A stretch of DNA of 64,000 nt, from contig JAHEKE010000002.1 in NCBI GenBank assembly GCA_024638505.1, forward strand, positions 95,006 to 159,005, in the 5' to 3' direction. The stretch comes from Gammaproteobacteria bacterium. Its GTDB lineage: Bacteria > Pseudomonadota > Gammaproteobacteria > Arenicellales > JAANXG01. This document shows, one piece after another, positions 57,746-64,000 of this stretch; positions within the stretch are counted from its first letter, which is position 1, and each line of letters begins with the position of its first letter. The notes beneath the pieces were generated by a model that had not been told where the DNA came from, did not search any database, and was given only the letters and a program-made list of their open reading frames with translations. The position numbers were made by a program, and so were the translations under genes.

Positions 57746-58597
57746 ATGGCCCTGCCCGCACACGCCGGAAAGATCGAGACCATCTGGTATTACACCTTCA
57801 GGGTGTTGTGCGGGATTATTTTCTTCTTTTTGATTGCGCCGATCGTGATCATCATACCACTGTCGTTCAACTCGGTGCCGTTCTTCACCTTCACCAGTGA
57901 AATGCTGTCGCTAGACCCGGCGGGTTACTCGCTGAAGTGGTATCAGGACTTCTTTACCGATTTGAACTGGCAGGGCGCGGTGCAGAACAGTTTCATCATC
58001 GCCATCTTCTCAACGCTCATATCGACCACCCTGGGCACCATTGCGGCATTGGGACTGAGCCGGTCCGAGATGCCGGCGAAGACAGTGGTCATGGGAATAC
58101 TGATTTCACCGATGATCGTGCCGCTCATTATTTCCGCTGCCGGGATGTTCTTCTTTTATACCAACATCGGGTTGGCGTCGACGCACTTGGGAGTAATCCT
58201 GGCCCACGCCGCGTTGGCTACACCGTTCGTGGTCATTGTCGTCACCGCTACTCTGGTCGGCTTCGATCAGAGTCTGATCCGCGCCGCAGCCACTCTGGGC
58301 GCGTCGCCAGTTGTCACCTTCTTCAAGGTTACTGTGCCACTGATCCTGCCCGGCGTCATATCCGGCGCCTTATTTGCTTTTGTCACCTCGTTCGACGAGG
58401 TGGTGGTGGTCAAGTTCGTCGGCAGTTACGAGCAACGGACCATACCGTGGGCGATGTTTTCCGGCATACGTGAGCAGATCAGCCCTACTATCCTGGCGGT
58501 GGCGACAATGTTAATCATCTTGTCCGCCTCCCTGCTGGCAACCCTGGAATTGCTGCGCCGGCGCAACGAACGGTTGCGCGGCATGAGCCCGGGCTGA
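57746..58597 (+). CDS. ABC transporter permease, PotC-like
   Basis: This 283-residue permease has six membrane helices and the EAA-type loop RAAATLGASPVVTFFKVTVP. The ATG at 57746 is preferred over the TTG two codons earlier. It completes the four-gene transporter. It ends 7 bases from the converging membrane-protease-like gene. Confidence 0.92.
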   Translation: MALPAHAGKIETIWYYTFRVLCGIIFFFLIAPIVIIIPLSFNSVPFFTFTSEMLSLDPAGYSLKWYQDFFTDLNWQGAVQNSFIIAIFSTLISTTLGTIAALGLSRSEMPAKTVVMGILISPMIVPLIISAAGMFFFYTNIGLASTHLGVILAHAALATPFVVIVVTATLVGFDQSLIRAAATLGASPVVTFFKVTVPLILPGVISGALFAFVTSFDEVVVVKFVGSYEQRTIPWAMFSGIREQISPTILAVATMLIILSASLLATLELLRRRNERLRGMSPG

Positions 58598-58604
58598 CCC
58601 CGTT

Positions 58605-59507
58605 TTACTTCAAGATTTCCCTGGCATCCACAACAGCATGGATGACGCCAGCATCGATCAACGTCTGCGTGCTTGGAAACCACATCCGGTCGTAAGGGGC
58701 CTCGAATGCCTTCTTTAAAAACGTAGAATCTATGTTCTTTGCCTGGTATAGGGCCAGATCTTTCTTTTGCTCGATCTCCAGATCGTGAAACTTGTAGAAC
58801 TGAAGAATTTTTTCCGAATCCAGGCGGTATTGATGGAATCCCAGTTTTGCCTTGGTACTCAGGAATCGGTTAATGCCGCCGATAAAAGCCGTGGAGCAAG
58901 CTGAACTGCAGCCACTGAAACTATAAGTGTCAAGTCCACGCTCATCGAACAACATCGCCAGGCCCCGACCTTCGTATATCTGACCGCCGTCGCTATCCAG
59001 TATGATGGCTTTTACCTGGGGATGTTGGTCCAACATTTTTTTTACCGCCCCAGTAATGCCGACATCCAATGGCCCTTGCAAGTGCAATATACTGCCCTGA
59101 CTGGCGAGGCTCAGTGAGTAATCGGTTCTTCCCCGGCTGGCCTCGAACTCTATTTTTTCCTTGTAAATCACCAACGATTGGGCTGTGCCTATAATGTCGG
59201 CGACGGTCAAAGCCAGACTGGTAACAATCGTCGCCTGCACGCCGTATTTTATGATCGCGCGCTGGTAGGCCAGGTAGTGCTTGTCCGCGGATCGCAACAG
59301 ACCGACAATTTGCCAGGGATAAATAATCAGCCGTGAAACGACCAGGTAAGCGGCCGTGAGTCCGATGAAGACCAGCGGGCGGTCAACAAAAGGGTGCAGT
59401 AACAGAGGCTCCAGATAGTGGTACGTTGCCGTCAGCAGCACGAAAAACAGCCAGAAAGCGACGTTTAACGGATATTCACCTTTCCAGTATTTACCAATGA
59501 ATCCCAT
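58605..59507 (-). CDS. Membrane protein with ClpP/crotonase-like periplasmic domain
   Basis: This 300-residue protein has three N-terminal hydrophobic segments (about residues 14-33, 43-70 and 88-108) and a C-terminal domain with IILDSDGGQIYEGRGLA, the cysteine-flanked SGCSSACSTAFIGG and LGFHQY. That pattern is typical of uncharacterised COG3904-like exported proteins of the ClpP/SppA fold. The serine in SACS would be the candidate nucleophile; a basic partner is not evident. Substrate is unknown. Confidence 0.8.
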   Translation of the reverse strand: MGFIGKYWKGEYPLNVAFWLFFVLLTATYHYLEPLLLHPFVDRPLVFIGLTAAYLVVSRLIIYPWQIVGLLRSADKHYLAYQRAIIKYGVQATIVTSLALTVADIIGTAQSLVIYKEKIEFEASRGRTDYSLSLASQGSILHLQGPLDVGITGAVKKMLDQHPQVKAIILDSDGGQIYEGRGLAMLFDERGLDTYSFSGCSSACSTAFIGGINRFLSTKAKLGFHQYRLDSEKILQFYKFHDLEIEQKKDLALYQAKNIDSTFLKKAFEAPYDRMWFPSTQTLIDAGVIHAVVDAREILK

Positions 59508-59541
59508 GCGAGGCCTTGCGGCTTGGGCCAGCGGCTCCCAA

Positions 59542-60023
59542 CTAACGTGTCTTGACTTTTTTCCCCTCGATCCGGTTGATCAGAGGGCGCCACTGTTCGA
59601 GGTCCTCGGCAACCGCCACCGGACCCATTTCGAAGAACCCCACCCCGCGTTCCGCTGCACGAACGTAGTTTAGAGAATCCCGCAACTGGGTCACAAACGG
59701 GAGTTCGATATCAACGAGGAATTTTTCGAAGTTGCTGGAGATATCGGTGTGTTTTCTGACTCGGTTGACCACCAGGCCAACCGGGCGTCGCTGTTGGCAC
59801 GGCCGTCCTTTGCGAATGAACTCATCGAGAAACTTTCCCGCTGCGTGCATATCGATGGGCGATGGCAGCACCGGGGTGATCACTGCGTCTGACTGTTGCA
59901 TGAGATCTACAACTTTTCCGGTAATACTGCACCCCCCCATACTGCATAATAGCCGGCCAGATTGGTGGAGATGGTTGTCTCGCCGCACCCTCCTTTAGGA
60001 TTGACGGCCAGTATCGATCGCAT
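59542..60023 (-). pseudogene. Degenerate inverted copy of the ParA-like gene
   Basis: Reading leftward from the ATG at 60023 gives MRSILAVNPKGGCGETT, matching the intact ParA-like gene, but the Walker A lysine is Glu. After YYAVWG about 60 codons are deleted and the frame changes, so the N-terminal frame stops soon after. The C-terminal part (SDAVITPVLPSPIDMHA to EGKKVKTR) stays open in another frame from 59988. The copy cannot make an active ATPase. Confidence 0.88.
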
Positions 60024-60124
60024 GTTTTTGACCCCTTCGCTTTTACGTTTTATTCAAGGATACGCGTATTCGGGATCTTACGCCATGTTCAAGATGCTAC
60101 CGATCAAGGCTGGCCAGCTAGTGC

Positions 60125-60234
60125 CGCCAAGCGCTGATGATTTCAGACTCACGGCGCCCTGCCCGACGCTCACATCCGCCAGGTGCACGGCCGCATGAAG
60201 TCCATCGATAAAGACAAGATCATGCTGGCGTCCA
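60125..60234 (+). pseudogene. recG fragment, forward orientation
   Basis: This stretch encodes ALPDAHIRQVHGRMKSIDK, matching ALPSVRIGLVHGRMKSREK of the intact recG (about 49858-49914). It is bounded on the right by an inverted recG piece. Similarity fades to the left around 60125. No functional product is expected. Confidence 0.75.
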
Positions 60235-60377
60235 CTGGTGCAGGCATGACGAATGCGCTGGATCACCTCATCACGCCTCTGTTCCGGAACTACCACTGTG
60301 TTCACCGGCTTGCGTCCAGAGGGCAGTTCAGATGCTGGATACGTCCAACTCGGTATAGAATGTTATGGCCAGTGTGC
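60229..60377 (-). pseudogene. recG fragment, reverse orientation
   Basis: Reading leftward, this encodes TLAITFYTELDVSS and, after a stop and frameshift, VVVPEQRRDEVIQRIRHAC, matching the intact recG around 49618-49770. It joins the forward recG piece at CTGGCG (60229-60234) and the radical-SAM fragment at 60367-60377. Confidence 0.8.
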
Positions 60378-60543
60378 CCATCTCCCGAGATTTGCTGATG
60401 TCTCAATTCTGGCAGAACTTACAGGCAAGATTGCAGCCTGCCGTATCGTAGGAAAGCACCGAGGACCCACGCAAAAAATGATTGAGCGGCTTCTTCTCGA
60501 TGGGGGCCACGCAAAAACCGCTGGACCGGCCATAGGTAATTAA
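60367..60543 (-). pseudogene. Radical-SAM fragment of the AmmeMemoRadiSam system
   Basis: Leftward translation from about 60540 gives TYGRSSGFCVAPIEKKPL, NHFLRGSSVLSYDTAGC and CNLACKFCQN, then a stop and DISKSREMGTLA. This is the N-terminal core of the AmmeMemoRadiSam radical-SAM enzyme, with its CxxxCxxC cluster motif. The usual Trp after CQN is a TGA stop. The rest of the gene is gone and the frame runs into a recG fragment. Confidence 0.82.
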
Positions 60544-60605
60544 GGATGCTGGTGCTCTAGACCCACGCTTGCTCGAGTGGTTTTCGCTGATGGTGCCCCA
60601 GATTT

Positions 60606-60821
60606 TCAGTCAGTATCGAACTTTGCTGGTATACAGGAATGAGTAAGTTTTTTGTTGATTTCAAATCTTCCCATAAGCAATAGATAGAGCCGCGGTAGGA
60701 GGTTTTGAATTGCATTGATCAGCCGTGCCACTTCTTCGTATGACTCGGGTAGACTCCAGATATCGGCTGGAAGGTGACATCGGAACCTTAAGTATTTGAA
60801 TAGGCCTAACATCTGCAACAT
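60606..60821 (-). CDS. Possible small ORF, unknown
   Basis: This 71-codon frame lies in an AT-richer stretch between the relics and the dikinase-like gene. The product would have helical, Leu-rich segments and no recognised domain. It may be a remnant or chance. Nothing else is seen in 60544-60827. Confidence 0.2.
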   Translation of the reverse strand: MLQMLGLFKYLRFRCHLPADIWSLPESYEEVARLINAIQNLLPRLYLLLMGRFEINKKLTHSCIPAKFDTD

Positions 60822-60827
60822 TGAGTG

Positions 60828-63770
60828 ATGAAGATAAATAAGACGCGATGTCGGTTGGGAGTGATTGGTTGCATGTTGGTCATGACTGGCCTAGTTATGC
60901 CAGTACAAGCGGAATTACCAGATAGCGGTACTTTGCGCTTGTGGATCGAAGACATGAAGACCTCTGCACGAGGTCCTTTCCGGCGCATTCGGTGGTTCTG
61001 TAAGGATGGTAGCGTACTGCCTCCCACACCGTATGCCTGTGCCGACCACGGCGGTGGTGCGCAACACGGTGAGTGGACAGATCGCGTTAAGCAGCTGCGC
61101 GCGGCCGGCTATGCGGTCGCCAATATTTATGCCGATCTGGATGTCGGCGCATTCACAGCTGAGGCGAATCACCCCGACATGCTCAATCAAATGGCTATTG
61201 AGCAGTTCCTCATTGCCGCTGATAATGGATGGATTTATCGCAAAGCGCGCTACTACCGCGGCGCCCTGCAAGAAGAGGATGAGCGTAAGGGGACTGGCCT
61301 ACTGTTGCTCGAGCTGGCACAAGATCCGTCATGGCTGAAGCGCCGTTATCTGGCTTTTCGCACTGCCGCAGGGTATCTGGGCAGGAGCGGGGATACGAAA
61401 TCAATCGTTGAGGTTCGCCAGCTGGCGGGATCGCTGGCGGATCAAGACGCGGGCTTCACACTTTTGCGTAACAAGATTCACGTCAGGCCAGATTACAGTG
61501 ACGCCGCAGCGGTGCGAGAATATATGCTGCAGCGACAGGATTCGAGCCTGTATGCGGAGTACCAGCGTCTTGCCGAGCTTATCGAGGCGGCGTATGCGGG
61601 GCCCTCGGCGGCACAGCTACTGAATAGCTTAGCGCAGAGGTCGGAGGCGAGTGTAAACCTGGTCGCCTTATCTCGCCGCGGCGCTGAGGCGCTCACCGTC
61701 GGCTCCACCGCGGAACAGCGCTTTGTCGTGACCGCTGAGCTGCTGTCCGAGCTCAGGTCCGCGGCGGCGGGGGAAACGGGCGCCGGACTGCGCCTCGCGA
61801 TTGTCGCCGCCAGCCATGCCTTGGAGAACGATCACTTTGTAGCGGCGACGGAACTGCGTAGTATCGCTGCCGGCGTCACCCGGGCCCAGCAGCTTGACTG
61901 GTTAGGCGCGAGTATCAAGGCAACTTATGGGGTGGGTTTCATCAGCTCCAGGCAGCGAGATGAATTGAGCGCCGCTCTCAGTCAACTGCGCGGTAAAGTT
62001 AGCGTCGACCTCGAATCGTACAAGCGCATCCTGCAATATCTTGCGCTGCTGCCTGCTTGGAGCAGCCGCTGGCAGCGATTTCATTTCCAGTCGTCGCTTG
62101 ACAAGTTCATCAGCATTGAACCGCTTGCCGTCGTGTTCTCACAAGACCAGCTGCGCGCCAGCCCGCTGTTTTTTTTCAGTCAAGTTCTCGATGACTTGCT
62201 GCAAGACGCTAATACGCTGGCGGGTGTGCACCATGAATTATTAGGCGAGAACATTGGCGTCGGTATGCGCAGCCTAAATCCAGGTCTGGCCAGAGGTCGA
62301 CTGTATTCCTCGGCGCCAAAAAGCGGAGAACCTTTTAACCCCGACGGCATCTACCTGCTTACGGCTACGGTGTCCGACCTGCCGCCGATTGCCGGCATAC
62401 TGACGGCGGGAGAGGGTAATCCTCTCTCCCACGTACAACTTCTGGCGCGCAATCTTGGCATTCCCAATGTGGCAGTGGACGAGTCGCTGATCCCGAGGCT
62501 GCGTCAATGGGACGGACGAGAAGTGGTGCTGGCGGTGTCCTCGCAGGGCTCGGTTCGACTGACCGACGCAGCCGACGTGGCTTCGAGTATTCTTATCAAC
62601 GACCAGGCTGTTTCCGACCTGCTCATTCATCCCGATCTGAATAAACTCGACCTCGATCGCAAGGACTTCATAGCGCTGAGTTCTCTGCGCGCAGATGACT
62701 CTGGTCGCAGCGTCGGACCCAAGGCGGCCAAGCTGGGTGAATTGCGTCACCACTTCCCCGAGGCCGTGGCCGACGGCTTGGCGATACCGTTCGGTGTGTT
62801 TGATCAGTTACTCAGCCAAGCCTACGGTGAAACCGGCCTGTCGGTGTTTCAATGGATGGTGCAGCAGTACCGGCGCATGGATGCACTGCCGCGTGGATCC
62901 GAGGCGTATACCAACGCGATGGAGGGCTTCAGGCAACAACTGCAAAGCTGGATCGAGAATGCAGATCCGGGTGACGACTTCCGGATAAGTCTGCGCGCAG
63001 CGATGGAGGAGGTGTTTGGCCGAGAGGGCACATATGGCGTATTCGTGCGCAGCGACACCAATGTCGAAGACCTGCCAGGTTTTACCGGTGCCGGTTTGAA
63101 TCTTACCGTCGCCAATGTGGTCGGATTCGATAACGTCCTCAAAGCGATTTCGCGGGTGTGGGCATCGCCGTTTACACAGCGCGCATACGCGTGGCGGCAA
63201 TCACGCATGGCCCGACCGGAATATGTCTATCCGGCGGTGCTGTTGATGCGCAGTGTCGCAGTAGATAAATCGGGTGTGTTGGTAACTCAGGATATCGAAA
63301 GCGGTGATTCCGGTTGGTTTTCCGTAGCCGTTAACGAAGGGGTTGGCGGTGCGGTAGATGGTCAGGCGGCCGAGTCCTTACGTGTTCACCTGAACAGCGG
63401 TGAAGTAAAACTTCTGGCGCAGGCGACTGCCACTAGCAAGAAGATAATCAATCCCCTCGGCGGCATCGAAAAGCTACCTGTAAGCGATAACGAACATATC
63501 CTAAACAACCGTGAGATTGCTGTACTGATCGACTTTATCAAAGGCTTGCCCGAGCGCTTCCCCGCCATCGTCGACGCAGACGGTAAACCGACCCCGGCTG
63601 ATATTGAATTCGGTTTTATTGATAATAAGCTGGTGTTGTTCCAGATCCGCCCCTTTCTCGACAGCAGGCGGGCCCATACCAACAGCTACCTGCGATCGTT
63701 GGACAGTGATATGCGCCGGTTGGACCAGGTGACGGTGAAGTTAGACCGTAGCCCCAGAAAGCGATCTTGA
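60828..63770 (+). CDS. Exported glucan-water-dikinase-like protein (phosphohistidine plus ATP-grasp domains)
   Basis: This 980-residue protein has a signal peptide (about residues 1-28, ending VQA), an unknown helical region (about 30-490), a swivelling phosphohistidine domain with LSHVQLLARNLGIPN (His535) and a C-terminal PPDK-type ATP-grasp domain from VGPKAAKLGEL (about 628) to LFQIRP (about 955). The ATP-grasp part has FVRSDTNVEDLPGFTGAGL and RVWASPFTQRA. The order, LSHV-x3-ARN and WAS motifs match plant glucan water dikinases more than PPDK or PEP synthase, and there is no PEP-binding barrel. Export of an ATP-using enzyme is unusual. A GTG one codon upstream is an alternative start. Confidence 0.85.
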   Translation: MKINKTRCRLGVIGCMLVMTGLVMPVQAELPDSGTLRLWIEDMKTSARGPFRRIRWFCKDGSVLPPTPYACADHGGGAQHGEWTDRVKQLRAAGYAVANIYADLDVGAFTAEANHPDMLNQMAIEQFLIAADNGWIYRKARYYRGALQEEDERKGTGLLLLELAQDPSWLKRRYLAFRTAAGYLGRSGDTKSIVEVRQLAGSLADQDAGFTLLRNKIHVRPDYSDAAAVREYMLQRQDSSLYAEYQRLAELIEAAYAGPSAAQLLNSLAQRSEASVNLVALSRRGAEALTVGSTAEQRFVVTAELLSELRSAAAGETGAGLRLAIVAASHALENDHFVAATELRSIAAGVTRAQQLDWLGASIKATYGVGFISSRQRDELSAALSQLRGKVSVDLESYKRILQYLALLPAWSSRWQRFHFQSSLDKFISIEPLAVVFSQDQLRASPLFFFSQVLDDLLQDANTLAGVHHELLGENIGVGMRSLNPGLARGRLYSSAPKSGEPFNPDGIYLLTATVSDLPPIAGILTAGEGNPLSHVQLLARNLGIPNVAVDESLIPRLRQWDGREVVLAVSSQGSVRLTDAADVASSILINDQAVSDLLIHPDLNKLDLDRKDFIALSSLRADDSGRSVGPKAAKLGELRHHFPEAVADGLAIPFGVFDQLLSQAYGETGLSVFQWMVQQYRRMDALPRGSEAYTNAMEGFRQQLQSWIENADPGDDFRISLRAAMEEVFGREGTYGVFVRSDTNVEDLPGFTGAGLNLTVANVVGFDNVLKAISRVWASPFTQRAYAWRQSRMARPEYVYPAVLLMRSVAVDKSGVLVTQDIESGDSGWFSVAVNEGVGGAVDGQAAESLRVHLNSGEVKLLAQATATSKKIINPLGGIEKLPVSDNEHILNNREIAVLIDFIKGLPERFPAIVDADGKPTPADIEFGFIDNKLVLFQIRPFLDSRRAHTNSYLRSLDSDMRRLDQVTVKLDRSPRKRS

Positions 63771-64000
63771 TGCGTTACCTTAAGCTGATCTTGCTGGCTT
63801 GTGCAGTATGGCCGGATATCGCTGCCTCCTATCCGATTTACGGTAGCGAAGCGACGGGCATACGGCGCCTGGAGCACGCGCGCCTGGCGCATGAGGGCAC
63901 AATAGCAGGGAGTCGACGCCTGCCGGGCGAGTTGTTGACATTGCCACAAGTGGATCTGCGATTATTGCATCACCGCGATATGCAAATACCGGACGCCGAT
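63770..64000 (+). CDS. Exported protein of unknown function (5' part, cut by window end)
   Basis: The ATG overlaps the stop of the dikinase-like gene (TGATG), so the two are translationally coupled. The visible 77 codons begin with a signal peptide MRYLKLILLACAVWPDIAAS, followed by a hydrophilic mature start with YPIYGSEATGIRRLEHARLA. I do not recognise the family. The coupling suggests it acts with the upstream exported protein. Confidence 0.7.
   Translation, partial: MRYLKLILLACAVWPDIAASYPIYGSEATGIRRLEHARLAHEGTIAGSRRLPGELLTLPQVDLRLLHHRDMQIPDAD

Noticed and set aside
60253-60543. 96-codon forward ORF across the relics
   Set aside because: It is antisense to the recG and radical-SAM fragments, which explain the sequence better.

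Overview
This window looks like a chromosomal segment of a gammaproteobacterium that I cannot place to genus. The evidence is gene content and order: dapF-DUF484-xerC, ubiE-ubiJ-ubiB, rhodanese-secB-gpsA with trmL, and rph/yicC followed by gmk-rpoZ-spoT-ridA-recG. Most of it is ordinary housekeeping DNA, densely packed, with many 1-8 base overlaps and several GTGA or TTGA stop/start junctions. I saw no rRNA, tRNA, CRISPR array or intact insertion sequence.

Layout. 0-5.9 kb: gamma carbonic anhydrase, yrfG, nudE and cysQ, then two small genes on the opposite strand, then dapF, DUF484 and xerC. 5.9-9.7 kb: a pyrophosphate block, with a K+-dependent-type membrane pyrophosphatase (hppA) convergent with a PPi-type phosphofructokinase. 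9.9-14.4 kb: hemB, a DUF971 gene and the ubiquinone genes ubiE, ubiJ and ubiB. 14.5-19.9 kb: a sufBCDS-sufT iron-sulfur operon behind a near-ideal IscR type 1 operator. 19.9-23.3 kb: an orphan fetB, ctpA and envC. 23.4-26.3 kb: an ArsR-type regulator with the cysteine spacing of persulfide sensors, a rhodanese, secB, gpsA and trmL. 26.3-31.5 kb: opposite-strand genes including hemJ, a TlpA-like thioredoxin, hemW and hslR. 31.9-36.3 kb: an orphan RND adaptor, a CoA-type NUDIX gene, a thioredoxin-like gene, a Kef-type antiporter and an outer-membrane barrel. 36.4-41 kb: an opposite-strand run of Ser/Thr kinase, PP2C phosphatase, rph, rdgB, gpmA and a NUDIX gene. 41.1-51.4 kb: yicC, a perfect FNR/Anr box ahead of a Cys-rich mini-ORF, a Ycf46-like AAA ATPase, an RRM protein, gmk-rpoZ-spoT-ridA-recG and ubiA.

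51.4-60.6 kb is the accessory and rearranged part. An intact ParA-like gene (51.5 kb) and a broken inverted copy (59.5-60.0 kb) flank an island. The island carries a polyamine-type ABC transporter (ATPase, binding protein, two permeases), a second diverged binding protein on the opposite strand, and a membrane protein with a ClpP/crotonase-like domain. Around the island lie relics that have no open reading frame of their own: the C-terminal part of an AMMECR1 (AmmeMemoRadiSam protein A) gene at 52.1-52.4 kb, two recG fragments in opposite orientations at 60.1-60.4 kb, and a radical-SAM fragment of the same AmmeMemoRadiSam system fused to one recG piece at 60.4-60.5 kb. This records loss of that system and several illegitimate recombination events.

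60.8-64 kb: a signal-peptide-bearing protein whose domain order (phosphohistidine domain before ATP-grasp domain) and motifs resemble glucan water dikinases, translationally coupled to a second exported protein cut by the window edge. This pair, and the scar zone next to it, are the most unusual parts of the window.
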